From UMGS1279 sp045577695 (GTDB taxonomy: Bacteria; Bacillota; Clostridia; Oscillospirales; Acutalibacteraceae), in contig JAZNIW010000014.1 of assembly GCA_045577695.1 (NCBI GenBank), forward strand, positions 1 to 27,515: DNA of 27,515 nt, in the 5' to 3' direction. Positions 1 through 8,820 of the stretch are shown in pieces. The notes below the pieces were generated by a model. That model saw only the letters and a list, made by a program, of their open reading frames with translations. It made no database searches and was not told the origin of the DNA. Position numbers and translations under genes: made by a program. Position 1 is the stretch's first letter. Every line of letters begins with the position of its first letter.

Positions 1-1280
1 CACGCGAAGGACACGATCTGGAAAATCACACTGTTCTCATCCAATGCGATCACAATGCCGATCAGAGCCAGCACCAGCAGCACGATTCGGGACACCCACA
101 TAACCTGCTTATCCGTAGCATTCTTCTTGCAGACGCCTTGAAAGATATTCTTGGCGAATGCGGATGCCGCAATCAGCAGATAAGAATCGGAGGAACTGAT
201 GGTTGCAGCCAAAATACCGGCCATAACAAAACCGGCCAACAAAGCAGGGAATAAATTGGTAGAAAGAAGAATGAATATATTTTCGGAGGCGCTTTTGGTG
301 GTTAGTGCGGTGGGGAATAGCGAACGACCGATAACGCCAATCAGAATGGCGGCCGCTAGAGAGATAACAGCCCAAATACTGGCAATGCGGCGGGCGCGGG
401 GCAGTTCTTTTTCGTCGCGAATGGCCATAAAGCGAAGAAGAACCTGCGGCATTCCAAAATAACCAAGTCCCCAAGCCAGGGTGGAAAGGATGGTGAGGAA
501 CCCGTACGAACCGGCTTCGCCAAATAGCGGTTTTCCATTTTGAACGGCCTGCACCCCGTTTTCCAAAGTGGGATTAGCAATGCCGAAAAACTCTAAAAAG
601 CCGGGGAAGGACCGGGTGTTTTCCAGAATAGCGTCGATGCCACCGGCCTTTATCGTACCAACAATCAAAACCACCGCTAAAGCAATAATCATTACGATAG
701 CTTGCATAAAGTCGGATGCGCTTTCAGCCAAAAATCCACCCAAAATAGTGTAGGCTAAAACGAAAACCGCGCCCAAAATCATCATCGAAACATAATCGGC
801 ACCGAAAAGGGTGGAAAAAAGTTTTCCGCAAGCGGCCAAGCAGCTGGCGGCATAAACGGTGAAGAAAATCAAAATAAAAAGGGCGGCAATGGTCATAATT
901 ACTTTTTTCTTCTCGTGAAAACGGTTGGAGAAAAAGTCGGGCACGGTAATGGAATCCTTAGCTTTTACGCTATAGCGGCGTAAACGTTTAGAAACCAATA
1001 GCCAGTTGATATAGGTGCCGGCAGCCAGACCGATGGCGGTCCATGTGGCGTCGGCAAGGCCGCACCAATAGGCCACGCCCGGAAGGCCCATTAAGAGCCA
1101 ACCGCTCATATCCGAAGCTTCGGCACTCATCGCGCTGACCCACGGGCCGAGCGAACGACCACCAAGAAAATAGTTCTCGGAGTTTTTGTTGGCCCGTTTG
1201 GCGAAATAAATGCCGATGCCGATAATCACCGACATATAAAGAACCATCGCGATTAAAATTTGTAATGTGTTACTGTCCAT
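1..1280 (-). CDS. putP: Sodium/proline symporter (SSS family), C-terminus cut by window edge
   Basis: Integral membrane Na+-coupled solute importer, best match PutP (L-proline). About 426 residues are visible, reading from ATG at 1278-1280 to the window edge; the family is usually about 500 residues, so roughly the last 75-90 are missing. Seen: many hydrophobic segments, the N-terminal family signature with NYFLGGRSLGPWVSAMSAEASD around residues 36-57 split by GG and S/D-rich positions, a second signature AESASDFMQA, and the late segment ending DENSVIFQIVSFA that matches the PutP region before TM11. A GAGG ribosome binding site lies 7 nt before the ATG. It is divergent from yhaM and has its own promoter. 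Assignment to the SSS family is firm; proline rather than another solute is inferred from overall resemblance. Confidence 0.9.
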   Translation of the reverse strand, partial: MDSNTLQILIAMVLYMSVIIGIGIYFAKRANKNSENYFLGGRSLGPWVSAMSAEASDMSGWLLMGLPGVAYWCGLADATWTAIGLAAGTYINWLLVSKRLRRYSVKAKDSITVPDFFSNRFHEKKKVIMTIAALFILIFFTVYAASCLAACGKLFSTLFGADYVSMMILGAVFVLAYTILGGFLAESASDFMQAIVMIIALAVVLIVGTIKAGGIDAILENTRSFPGFLEFFGIANPTLENGVQAVQNGKPLFGEAGSYGFLTILSTLAWGLGYFGMPQVLLRFMAIRDEKELPRARRIASIWAVISLAAAILIGVIGRSLFPTALTTKSASENIFILLSTNLFPALLAGFVMAGILAATISSSDSYLLIAASAFAKNIFQGVCKKNATDKQVMWVSRIVLLVLALIGIVIALDENSVIFQIVSFA

Positions 1281-1343
1281 AAGAGTTCCTCACTTTAATT
1301 GAAATATGAATTTTGCACATAATAAAAATTACAGATATACTTT

Positions 1344-1372
1344 ATTATAATAAAGAAGCAAAGAATATGCAA
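1344..1372 (-). promoter_or_regulatory. Sigma-A promoter of putP
   Basis: On the minus strand TTGCAT (1367-1372), a 17-bp spacer and a perfect TATAAT (1344-1349) lie about 65 bp before the putP start. Surroundings are very AT-rich. Confidence 0.65.
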
Positions 1373-1590
1373 GAGAAATCAAGTGAAAAAAGAAGAAAAA
1401 TCCATTTTTGCAGGAAAAGAGGGAGAAAAAGTAGAAAAAATCCCTTTCCGATGATTCCATTTAGATCAATTTGCAAGTTTCATTTCATATTTAAGCAAAA
1501 TTACAAACGACAATAATGGTGTGCGGTATCCTGTATTTTGCTTTTCTTAGTCTATCATTTTAAGTTCTGTTTTTTTCGGTCTTTTAGTGG
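1373..1590. other. AT-rich intergenic stretch between putP and yhaM promoters
   Basis: The gap 1281-1677 holds the two divergent promoters at its ends. Between them I see only A/T-rich sequence. A 67-codon open frame (1313-1516, +) is rich in Lys, Arg and Phe, lacks a ribosome binding site and overlaps the putP promoter, so I do not call it a gene. Confidence 0.5.
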
Positions 1591-1619
1591 TTGCTTTTTT
1601 CGGCGAAAAAAGGTATAAT
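1591..1619 (+). promoter_or_regulatory. Sigma-A promoter of yhaM
   Basis: TTGCTT (1591-1596), 17-bp spacer, perfect TATAAT (1614-1619), about 58 bp before the yhaM ATG. Confidence 0.7.
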
Positions 1620-1677
1620 GAGGGGGAACATACGGTGTCTTACCCGGCACCCATTTTTAAAAAAGTAGGTTGTATTT

Positions 1678-2655
1678 ATGAAATTTTCTAATATCGACCC
1701 GCGAGGCACGGTAGATTGCTATGTGCTTTTAAAAACCGTGGAAAAAAAGACCTCTTCGAAAGGGGATACCTATCTCGATGCTACGATTGCGGATAAAACC
1801 GGCGAGATGAATGCGAAACTTTGGAACTATTCCCCGGCCGTTCATGGCGAATTCGAAGCCGGTAATTTAGTAAAATTGCGCGGTACGGTTTCCAAATATA
1901 ATGGGACTGACCAATTTCGTATTGAGCGCATTCGTTCGGTGTTACCCGAAGATGGCATTGAGATTTCTGATTTTGTTCCTTCGGTGGAAATTTCGGGTGA
2001 AGAGATGTGGCAAGCCCTTTACGATACTGCCAATAGATTTATGGATGCGGAACTGAAAACCATTGTGCAGGATATTCTCGTTGAGAAAAAAGAAGCGATG
2101 CTTTACTGTCCGGCCGCTTTTAAAATGCATCATGCTCTGCGCGGCGGACTGCTTTATCATACCCTTTCCATTGTGCGCTTGGCAGAGTCTATTTACAAGG
2201 TTTACCCCTTTATCGACTGCGATTTACTTGTGGCCGGTGCGATGTTGCATGACATTGGTAAGTTGGAAGAATTTGAACTTGGCGCAACCGGATTGGTTAC
2301 CGGTTACAGCACCAAGGGGAATTTGGTTGGCCACTTGGTGGGGGGCGCTATATTGGTAGAAAAAACAGCCGAAAAGCACGGTATCACCTCTGAAGTACCT
2401 ATGCTTCTTTCCCATATGATGCTCTCGCATCACGGCAACCCCGAGTACGGGGCGGCGGTTTTACCCCAGTTTTTAGAGGCCGAATTACTAAGCCAACTGG
2501 ATGAGATGGATGCTGCAGTTTTTGAAATCGTTGAGGCGACGGCCGCCGTGCAACCGGGCGAGACCACCGGTCGTATTTTCGGTTTAAATAATCGAAAACT
2601 TTATCATCACGGTCGAAAGGGCAACATCACCTATAATCCCAAATTATTGAAGTAA
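1678..2655 (+). CDS. yhaM: YhaM-type 3'-5' exoribonuclease (OB fold + HD domain)
   Basis: Cytoplasmic 3'-5' exoribonuclease of the YhaM/Cbf1 family, involved in trimming RNA 3' ends. 325 residues, close to the roughly 314 of Bacillus subtilis YhaM. Seen: an N-terminal OB-fold nucleic-acid-binding domain (about residues 8-95, with GDTYLDATIADKTGE), then a metal-dependent HD domain with H151/H152, H161 in GGLLYHT, the H191-D192 doublet in AMLHDIGK, and later histidines in MLSHHG. All metal ligands appear present. The ATG at 1678 begins directly at the first OB strand; its ribosome binding site is weak (around GTAGGT). It is transcribed alone and ends at a strong hairpin shared with convergent spoIIE. 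Function rests on family knowledge. Confidence 0.9.
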   Translation: MKFSNIDPRGTVDCYVLLKTVEKKTSSKGDTYLDATIADKTGEMNAKLWNYSPAVHGEFEAGNLVKLRGTVSKYNGTDQFRIERIRSVLPEDGIEISDFVPSVEISGEEMWQALYDTANRFMDAELKTIVQDILVEKKEAMLYCPAAFKMHHALRGGLLYHTLSIVRLAESIYKVYPFIDCDLLVAGAMLHDIGKLEEFELGATGLVTGYSTKGNLVGHLVGGAILVEKTAEKHGITSEVPMLLSHMMLSHHGNPEYGAAVLPQFLEAELLSQLDEMDAAVFEIVEATAAVQPGETTGRIFGLNNRKLYHHGRKGNITYNPKLLK

Positions 2656-2659
2656 GAAA

Positions 2660-2705
2660 AATAAAGGCAAGAACACCAAAAAACGGTGTCTTGCCTTTAT
2701 TTTTA
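2660..2705. terminator. Bidirectional terminator between yhaM and spoIIE
   Basis: A stem of about 14 bp (left arm 2663-2677 with one bulged A, right arm 2685-2698) encloses an A-rich loop. It is followed by T-rich sequence on the + strand and preceded by A-rich sequence, so it can work in both directions for the convergent genes. It overlaps the spoIIE stop codon. Confidence 0.85.
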
Positions 2706-4985
2706 TTGCCGTTTTAATATGCCAACCAGCACCGAGATATCATCACTGTGGCCATCATTGCGACGTCGGCGGGCGGCAAAGGCGATTTCATCGGCCAGTT
2801 GTTGTGCCGTTCCCAGCGTCCATTCGCGCAGGATATCGCAAATCCAATCATCTCCCTCGCTGGTTACCCCGTCTGAAACCAATACAATAATATCTTCGGC
2901 TCTTAGGTCAATTTTCGCCTTGTCGAACGAAATATTACGCAAAATGCCGGGGGGAAGGGAACGACTTTCGGCCTTTCCCACCTTTCCGTTTCGCCGCACA
3001 TAGGTGGGAGCGGCGCCGGCCTTGAGCATTTCGCAACTACCGTTGAACAAATCGATGGCCGCGATATCCACGGTGGAAAGAGACTCGTCGGTTGATTTAA
3101 AAACCATAGAAGAGTTGATGATTTTAAGGGAGCAGTCGTAGCCAAATCCACTACGGAGCATACGGCTCATCAGTCCCGAAACCATCGCCGAATCCACCGC
3201 TGCACGTCCGCCGGTTCCCATGCCGTCCGAAAGCAGAAGAATGAGGCGGCCGCGTCCATCGCGAAAATATTTACAACTGTCGCCGCAGAGTTTTCCTGCT
3301 TGTTCCGGAATTTGGCTGAGTCCGATTTCCACCTGATAATTCGGCCGTTCGGTGATAAACAAAAAGGCTTCATCACCGCCGATGCTAATGGTTGGGGAAT
3401 CCAATTCTCGGCCGGTTGCAACCGAAAGGTGGCGCATAATTTCCATTTTGTTAATGGTATGGTCAGCCGCTCCTTTGATGTGTATATCGGCCGAAAGACG
3501 GTCAAATTTATCGCGGGCGGCAATGGTATGGACAGCATGAAATCCCAAATTTTTTAAGGAAAGGCAAATGTTTTCCGCCGCAACAGCATCGTGACGAACC
3601 TCATACTTAAATTCTTCGGATAGGTCACGCAGCATATTGGAAATGCCTTCGAATTGGTCGCTGATAACGCCGCGCACCTCTTTGAGACGCCGTTCGGCCT
3701 CGCGGCGTGAATTATAGTTGGTGAGATGGGTGTTGACCGCTTCCTCGAAACGGGCGGCGCGCAGACAGTGAAAGCCCTCCTCATCGGGCGTTTCGCTTTT
3801 GATTTTTTTGTTGGCATTATTCCAGGTGCGTAGGGCATCGGCAGTGGTGATCTCCTTGGCTGTTTCCCAACAGTGCTTGCGTAGGCTGCATCCGCCACAT
3901 ACTTCCCCCTCAATTTTGGTGAGGGATTTTTCAAAATCGGGATGGTTGATTTTTTCCAGTCGGTTGGAAACATCCTCTACCGTTTCATAAATGTCTTGGA
4001 GGGCGCCGCTTGCAAATTCTAAGCGCATTATCAAAGCGCCTTTCACACTGTCCAGTCGGGAGATTTCGGTAGGAGGTGCCAGCAACCCCCCGAAATAGCC
4101 GCCCCATTTTTTTGGTATCAGCAAAAAAAAGCCACAGCCAATAAGGGCTTCAAAAAAGAAAAGAAGAAGGTTTTTTTGTTCGCCCAACAATATACAAGAA
4201 ATGAGGGTGGCACCCAAATAGGAACCTACGATTCCCAGAGAACCAAAGCCGGAAAATAGGCCGCAAAACAAACCGGCAAAAGCGAAAATAACTGATATAT
4301 AAATCGATTCTCCATTAGAAATCGCGGTAATAAAGCTGATTATCGTGCCGCAAACCGCACCATATGAGGCTTGTCCATAACGGGCAGCCGCCAGTATAAT
4401 TACAATCGAAAGAATATGCCCCAAGGATATGCCAAGCCAGGTTATCGGGGTGAGGGATAGAAGCAACAGGGAACACAAAAATAAAAGCGAAACGGTTTCG
4501 CGCAAATCCATACCGCTTTGCAATGAGGCGGAAACCGAATAGGCAATCCATATAAAGTAGGCAGCGGTGCCGGCGATGGAGGCTTCTCCAAGGGAGAGGA
4601 GTATGCTGCCGCCATAGGTGGAAACAACCGCTAATTTGGTGACGGCCACCACCAAAAAGGTAACCAAACTGTGAAACAAAGGATGTTTTGAAAAGGAAGT
4701 GTTTCCCAGAACCAGTTGAATGGCCAGCAGTGAAAATAAGGCGGCGATATAAGAAAAACCACCCGCAGTATAACCTGTTAGATATCCGAACAGAACCCCG
4801 GCCGTAGCGGCCGAGAGATAGGTTCGCTTCATTCCGCCGACAAAGGCCAAGCCAAACGGGGCTATTCTTCCAAAAAGAGGAGTGTGTGACAGAAAAAAGC
4901 CGCACACTCCGGTGAATATATGTAGCAAAACCCCCAACGCTGTATCTTTCGGGTGTAGTGATTTTCTTTTTTTGATTTTATTCAC
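2703..4985 (-). CDS. spoIIE: Stage II sporulation protein E (PP2C-type phosphatase)
   Basis: Membrane-bound serine phosphatase that dephosphorylates SpoIIAA-P and so activates sigma-F in the forespore; it also acts at the polar septum. 760 residues against 827 in B. subtilis. Seen: about ten hydrophobic segments in the first 310 residues, a central cytoplasmic region with a Cys cluster (GEVCGGCSLRKHCW) typical of clostridial SpoIIE, and a C-terminal PP2C domain (about 545-760) with metal-binding aspartates D587 (LLLSDGMGTGGRA), D705 (VSDGVTSEGDD) and the late GHSDDISVLV motif. The start is GTG at 4983-4985, preceded by GAGAGG ten nt upstream; a nearby ATG is out of frame. It is the only gene on its transcript as far as I can see. 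The organism is therefore a spore former or descends from one. Confidence 0.96.
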   Translation of the reverse strand: MNKIKKRKSLHPKDTALGVLLHIFTGVCGFFLSHTPLFGRIAPFGLAFVGGMKRTYLSAATAGVLFGYLTGYTAGGFSYIAALFSLLAIQLVLGNTSFSKHPLFHSLVTFLVVAVTKLAVVSTYGGSILLSLGEASIAGTAAYFIWIAYSVSASLQSGMDLRETVSLLFLCSLLLLSLTPITWLGISLGHILSIVIILAAARYGQASYGAVCGTIISFITAISNGESIYISVIFAFAGLFCGLFSGFGSLGIVGSYLGATLISCILLGEQKNLLLFFFEALIGCGFFLLIPKKWGGYFGGLLAPPTEISRLDSVKGALIMRLEFASGALQDIYETVEDVSNRLEKINHPDFEKSLTKIEGEVCGGCSLRKHCWETAKEITTADALRTWNNANKKIKSETPDEEGFHCLRAARFEEAVNTHLTNYNSRREAERRLKEVRGVISDQFEGISNMLRDLSEEFKYEVRHDAVAAENICLSLKNLGFHAVHTIAARDKFDRLSADIHIKGAADHTINKMEIMRHLSVATGRELDSPTISIGGDEAFLFITERPNYQVEIGLSQIPEQAGKLCGDSCKYFRDGRGRLILLLSDGMGTGGRAAVDSAMVSGLMSRMLRSGFGYDCSLKIINSSMVFKSTDESLSTVDIAAIDLFNGSCEMLKAGAAPTYVRRNGKVGKAESRSLPPGILRNISFDKAKIDLRAEDIIVLVSDGVTSEGDDWICDILREWTLGTAQQLADEIAFAARRRRNDGHSDDISVLVGILKRQ

Positions 4986-5017
4986 ATCTCGTCATCCTCT
5001 CGCTAACTTTCCCTTTT

Positions 5018-5064
5018 ATTATAGCGTTAGAAGAGGTGGTTCTTTGTCAAACACGCTTGTCAAT
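5018..5064 (-). promoter_or_regulatory. Spo0A-type sigma-A promoter of spoIIE with 21-bp spacer and two 0A-like boxes
   Basis: On the minus strand a perfect TTGACA (5045-5050) and a perfect TATAAT (5018-5023) are separated by 21 bp instead of 17. Overlapping the -35 is TGTCAAA on the + strand (5045-5051), one mismatch from the Spo0A box TGNCGAA, and a second copy TGTCAAT lies 13 bp further upstream (5058-5064, two mismatches). A consensus promoter with a 21-bp spacer is the known design of B. subtilis spoIIE, activated by Spo0A-P. The region overlaps the last codons of the S1-domain gene. Confidence 0.8.
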
Positions 5065-6012
5065 TTCCATTGTTTTTTCACCAAAAAAGTCGGTGGATAT
5101 GTTTTTCAGACATTCCGGCGGCGAATATTGCCAAAAGGAAATGGAATTTTTCGAATAAAAGTATCGCGGTTGCGGGGCGCGCGTTCCTTCAAAGCAATCT
5201 ATAATGATGAGTTTCACCTTCATTTTTTCGGGTAGAATGCTTTTGATATATACGCTGGCTGTCATACCCGTGAAGGCATCGGGGCGTGGCTCGGCCAAGC
5301 CGGCTAAATTGGGGGTCAGTTCTACAAATACACCGTAGCTTTCCACCGAACGAATAATGCCGGATACCGTTTGCCCTTCGGAAAACAGGGCGGCATTTTC
5401 TTCCCAGGTGCCCAGCAGTTCTTTGTGTGATAGTGTGATTCTGCCATCCCCGGATATGGATTTTAGTACGACTTTCAGGTCATTTCCAACCGAAAATCGT
5501 TCGCTAGGATGAGTGATTCTCGAAATTGAGATAGCATCAATCGGCAACAGTGCCACGATGCCGCAACCGATATCGCAAAAGGCACCAAATCGTTCTAAGT
5601 GGGTAACTCGTGCCGGTAGAACGGTACCGGCTTTTTGGCTTGCCAGATATTCTTTGCGACATTTCATCTGGGCCTTTCGGCGTGAGAGGATAGCGTAGGG
5701 CCGCCCGAATCGGTCGGTGTGAAGATCTTCTACGGTAAAGCAAACCGGCTTTCCTACACGGGAAATCAGTGCAATATCTCGCACCTGACCTTCCTGAATA
5801 CCGATGGCCCCTTCTTCGCGTGGAATTTTACCCCGCATACACCCTAAATCGACAATCAGGTTGTGTTCAGTGTCGCATAGAATCACAGGTGCCTCTAAAA
5901 TGCGTTGTTCGGCCGCGGCCTCGCGCAAATGCGCCGGGGAAGAGAGCGCTTTTTGATTTTCGATCGAATCCAACAGCCATCCTTCCGGCAAAAAAAGGTT
6001 TGTTTTTGTCAT
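5047..6012 (-). CDS. S1-domain RNA-binding protein
   Basis: 321-residue protein with S1-type OB folds, so a predicted RNA binder. Seen: a degenerate S1-like unit at about residues 40-112, a clear S1 domain at about 127-197 (LPARVTHLERFGAFCDIGCG, ending GRITLSHKE), and a third at about 206-270 (VSGIIRSVESYGVFVELTPN). The C-terminal 50 residues are not recognisable. ATG at 6010-6012 is preceded by GAGGGACAGG. It resembles the S1-like proteins of Clostridia often labelled ribosomal protein S1, but it is shorter than true RpsA, so its partner RNA is unknown. It lies upstream of spoIIE on the same strand, without a clear terminator between, so some read-through into spoIIE is possible. Confidence 0.85.
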   Translation of the reverse strand: MTKTNLFLPEGWLLDSIENQKALSSPAHLREAAAEQRILEAPVILCDTEHNLIVDLGCMRGKIPREEGAIGIQEGQVRDIALISRVGKPVCFTVEDLHTDRFGRPYAILSRRKAQMKCRKEYLASQKAGTVLPARVTHLERFGAFCDIGCGIVALLPIDAISISRITHPSERFSVGNDLKVVLKSISGDGRITLSHKELLGTWEENAALFSEGQTVSGIIRSVESYGVFVELTPNLAGLAEPRPDAFTGMTASVYIKSILPEKMKVKLIIIDCFEGTRAPQPRYFYSKNSISFWQYSPPECLKNISTDFFGEKTMEIDKRV

Positions 6013-6412
6013 ACCTGTCCCTCATTTTTCGTCTAAAATCTGATTTTTACATCATAATAAAAGGTATGCGCGATCCCGTCGTTGTAGAACCGGTCGATTG
6101 AGGGGGGAGAAAAGAGGAGGTAAATGTTCGTGCACAAGGGCGGATATTTTTTCGATACATTAATGGCTATATAAGAACCGAATTTTGTGAACAAATATAC
6201 CTTTGTGCGACCAAACACAGGGCAAATTAATGCAAAAGGACTACTAATGTTTCGTGCTTAGCAAACGAAATACTTTATGTACTAAATAAATACTGTCTGT
6301 AAATTTTTTAATCTCTTTGCAAATCAAATAAAGTTCTAATAACAAAAGGAAAAAACATACGCTTCGCGGCATAAAAAACGAGGCTTTTTTTAATTTTTTT
6401 GGGTAGAAGGTC
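6013..6412. other. Intergenic region between S1-domain gene and desulfurase operon
   Basis: About 400 bp without a convincing gene. It contains a purine-rich AGGAGG (6115-6120) three nt before an ATG (6124) that opens only 16 codons, and a short stem around 6247-6270 (TTTCG pairing with CGAAA). No riboswitch, tRNA or T-box pattern was recognised. I saw no clear promoter for the S1-domain gene. Confidence 0.4.
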
Positions 6413-6441
6413 TTGTCTTTACAGGTGGGATATGTTACAAT
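6413..6441 (+). promoter_or_regulatory. Promoter of the desulfurase-thiI-cinA operon
   Basis: TTGTCT (6413-6418), 17-bp spacer, TACAAT (6436-6441) with an extended -10 TG at 6433-6434. It lies 39 bp before the first ATG. It is the only clear promoter seen before the five-gene run that ends at 15885. Confidence 0.7.
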
Positions 6442-6479
6442 AAAATCGTATGATTTTGATAGAGAGGAGAGGTGATTCC

Positions 6480-7616
6480 ATGCCTCTTATTTATCTGGAT
6501 AACAGTGCAACAACGAAGCCGTGTGAGGCGGCGGTCAAAGCCGCGGTTTCGGCCATGACAAAAACCTTCGGTAACCCCTCTTCCCTCTATGAATTTGGCC
6601 TTTGTGCGGAGGATGTGGTTTCCGATGCACGTGCCGCCGTTGCCGACCGACTTTCCTGCCGTGAGGATGAGATTTTCTTCACTTCGGGGGGGAGCGAAAG
6701 CAACAATACCGCCATTTTCGGCGCCGTAGAGCGAAACGCCCGTTTGGGAAAACACATCGTCACTACCGCGATTGAGCATCCGTCCGTTTTGGAACCCATT
6801 GCCAAGTTGGAACGGCAAGGGTATGAAGTTACCCGATTAGCCCCCGATGATACCGGACACATTTCGGCAGAGCAGTTTGAACAAGCCATTCGAAGCGATA
6901 CCGTTTTGGTGAGTTGTATGGCCGTGAATAATGAAGTGGGCAGTCGGTTGCCGATAGACAAAATTAAAGCCATTCTTCATAAAAAGCAATCTCCTGCCTT
7001 TTTACATATCGACGCAGTGCAGGCCTTTGGAAAGTTCGAACTCAATCCAACGGCACTCGGGGCAGACCTTTTGTCGGTTAGCGCTCATAAGGTACAGGGG
7101 ATAAAAGGGGCGGGCGCCCTTTATGTGCGCAAAGGCGTTTCCCTTCCTGCTTTTTTGTTGGGCGGTGGACAGGAAAAAGGTATTCGTTCGGGCACCGAAG
7201 CTGTGCCGGCCATTGCGGCCTTCGGTGCGGCAGTAAAGGCTCTTTTGCCGGAGAAGGAAGGTTTGATTTCGGCGAAAAGATTGTACGATGCCGCTTGTGC
7301 AGGGTTGGCTGACTTTGATAATGTGGTGATAAATTCGCCCAAAGATGGGTTGCCCTATATTTTAAATTTTTCCTTTTGCGGATACCGTTCGGAAACGGTG
7401 TTGCATTATTTAGAGCGCTTTGGTGTTTGTGTGTCGAGCGGTAGTGCTTGCAGCAGAGGAAAGGGCAGTCACGTATTGCGCGCGATGGGGCTGGAAGCGG
7501 CACGGGTTGACAGTGCGTTGCGGGTCAGTTTCTCGCTTGAGAACACAAAAGAAGAAATCGAAGTCTTTTTATCGGCGCTCAAAGGCGCTCTATCGTTACG
7601 GAAATCCGGTCGGTAA
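6480..7616 (+). CDS. Cysteine desulfurase (NifS/IscS family)
   Basis: PLP-dependent enzyme that takes sulfur from L-cysteine as an enzyme-bound persulfide. 378 residues, family length. Seen: start YLDNSATTKP, the glycine-rich TSGGSESNN motif, PLP lysine K204 in SAHKVQGIKG, and catalytic Cys324 in SSGSACSRGKG. The start at 6480 is chosen over an in-frame ATG at 6450 because AGGAGAGGTG stands just before it and the fold begins there. It is followed by thiI after 24 nt, the usual firmicute pairing (compare NifZ-ThiI of B. subtilis), so its likely job is to feed ThiI for tRNA 4-thiouridine. It could also serve other sulfur acceptors. Confidence 0.93.
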   Translation: MPLIYLDNSATTKPCEAAVKAAVSAMTKTFGNPSSLYEFGLCAEDVVSDARAAVADRLSCREDEIFFTSGGSESNNTAIFGAVERNARLGKHIVTTAIEHPSVLEPIAKLERQGYEVTRLAPDDTGHISAEQFEQAIRSDTVLVSCMAVNNEVGSRLPIDKIKAILHKKQSPAFLHIDAVQAFGKFELNPTALGADLLSVSAHKVQGIKGAGALYVRKGVSLPAFLLGGGQEKGIRSGTEAVPAIAAFGAAVKALLPEKEGLISAKRLYDAACAGLADFDNVVINSPKDGLPYILNFSFCGYRSETVLHYLERFGVCVSSGSACSRGKGSHVLRAMGLEAARVDSALRVSFSLENTKEEIEVFLSALKGALSLRKSGR

Positions 7617-7640
7617 ACGGCCTTTGTTTGGGAGAAAACA

Positions 7641-8810
7641 ATGAAAGAAATTATTTTGATAAAAAATGGAGAGTTGGCTTTAAAGGGACTCAATCGTGTG
7701 AATTTCGAATCGGTTTTGATTAAGAATTTAAAACGGAGTTTGTCCGATTTGGGGCCGGTGAAAATTACGCGTGCCCAGTCGACCATTACCATCGAACCCA
7801 TAAGTGAAGAATTTCCTTTTGCCCGCGCGTTGGAGCGAATTCAAAAGGTGTTTGGCATTGCAGCATTTTGCCGTGCCGCCGTGGCACCGAAAGAAATGGA
7901 TGCCATTTTATCCATTGCAGTGCCCTATTTATCTGAAACCTTAAACGCCGTGCGCACCTTTAAAGTAGAGGCGCGCCGTTCGGATAAAAAATTCCCCTTA
8001 AAATCGCCCGAAATTTCAAGGCTTTTAGGGGGAGAATTGCTCAAACATTACCGCCATTTAAAGGTGGATGTGCATCACCCTGATGTAGTGGTGACGGTGG
8101 AAGTGAGGGATTATGCCGCCTATATTCGTGCCGGCCAGATTCACGGGGCCGGTGGGATGCCGGTTGGCACCGGCGGAAGAGCCGCCATTTTGATTTCGGG
8201 CGGAATCGATAGTCCGGTAGCGGCTTGGATGATGGCAAAGCGCGGTATTGAACTCAACGCCATTCATTTTGCCAGTCCGCCCTATACCAGTTTGCGTGCC
8301 GAACAGAAGGTGAAAAAATTGTTGGGAAAAGTAGCTCGGTACAGCGGGCCGATTCGTTTGGGTATCGTCCCCTTCACCGAATTACAACAAGCGATTGCCG
8401 ACCATTGCCCCGAAGAATACTTCACCTTAATTATGCGCCGTATGATGATGCGGATTAGCCAACAACTGGCCGCTGAGCGCAACTGCTTGGCTTTGATTAC
8501 CGGCGAAAGCGTAGGGCAGGTAGCCAGTCAAACCCTGCCGGCCTTGGTCACCACCGATGCGGTGGCGCAAATTCCGGTTTTTCGACCCCTTATCGGGATG
8601 GATAAAGACGAAATTGTTGCCATTTCCCGCAAGATAGATACCTTTGATATATCTATTGAACCCTATGAAGATTGTTGCACGGTATTTACCCCGAAACACC
8701 CGCGGACACGACCGACGATTGCCCAATGCGAACAGGCGGAGGCTTTGTTTGATTTTGCGCCCTTGGTTGAAAAAGCGGTGCGAGAAACGGCATATGAAAT
8801 TATTGAGTGA
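7641..8810 (+). CDS. thiI: tRNA 4-thiouridine synthase ThiI
   Basis: Cytoplasmic enzyme that adenylates U8 of tRNA and inserts sulfur to make s4U, a near-UV sensor and quality mark. 389 residues. Seen: an N-terminal ferredoxin-like region starting MKEIILIKNGELALKGLNR, a THUMP domain (about 60-165), and the PP-loop ATPase with SGGIDSP at 186-192. It stops after the PP-loop domain and has no C-terminal rhodanese domain, as in firmicute ThiI, so it depends on sulfur delivered by the adjacent desulfurase and on internal cysteines. A GGGAGA site precedes the ATG by 6 nt. Middle of the operon, 10 nt before the next gene. Confidence 0.95.
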   Translation: MKEIILIKNGELALKGLNRVNFESVLIKNLKRSLSDLGPVKITRAQSTITIEPISEEFPFARALERIQKVFGIAAFCRAAVAPKEMDAILSIAVPYLSETLNAVRTFKVEARRSDKKFPLKSPEISRLLGGELLKHYRHLKVDVHHPDVVVTVEVRDYAAYIRAGQIHGAGGMPVGTGGRAAILISGGIDSPVAAWMMAKRGIELNAIHFASPPYTSLRAEQKVKKLLGKVARYSGPIRLGIVPFTELQQAIADHCPEEYFTLIMRRMMMRISQQLAAERNCLALITGESVGQVASQTLPALVTTDAVAQIPVFRPLIGMDKDEIVAISRKIDTFDISIEPYEDCCTVFTPKHPRTRPTIAQCEQAEALFDFAPLVEKAVRETAYEIIE

Positions 8811-8820
8811 GGAATGTTTT

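Noticed and set aside
1313..1516. 67-codon + strand open frame
   Set aside because: Overlaps the putP promoter, very AT-rich, no ribosome binding site, composition unlike a protein.
5047..6012. Calling the S1-domain gene rpsA
   Set aside because: Only three S1-like units, one degenerate, and an unrelated tail; not the full ribosomal S1 layout.
6124..6174. 16-codon open frame after AGGAGG
   Set aside because: The spacing of 3 nt is too short for good initiation and the peptide is not recognisable.
8644..8820. Upstream extension of the CinA-sortase frame
   Set aside because: It overlaps the end of thiI in another frame; the ATG at 8821 has a ribosome binding site and starts exactly at the CinA fold.
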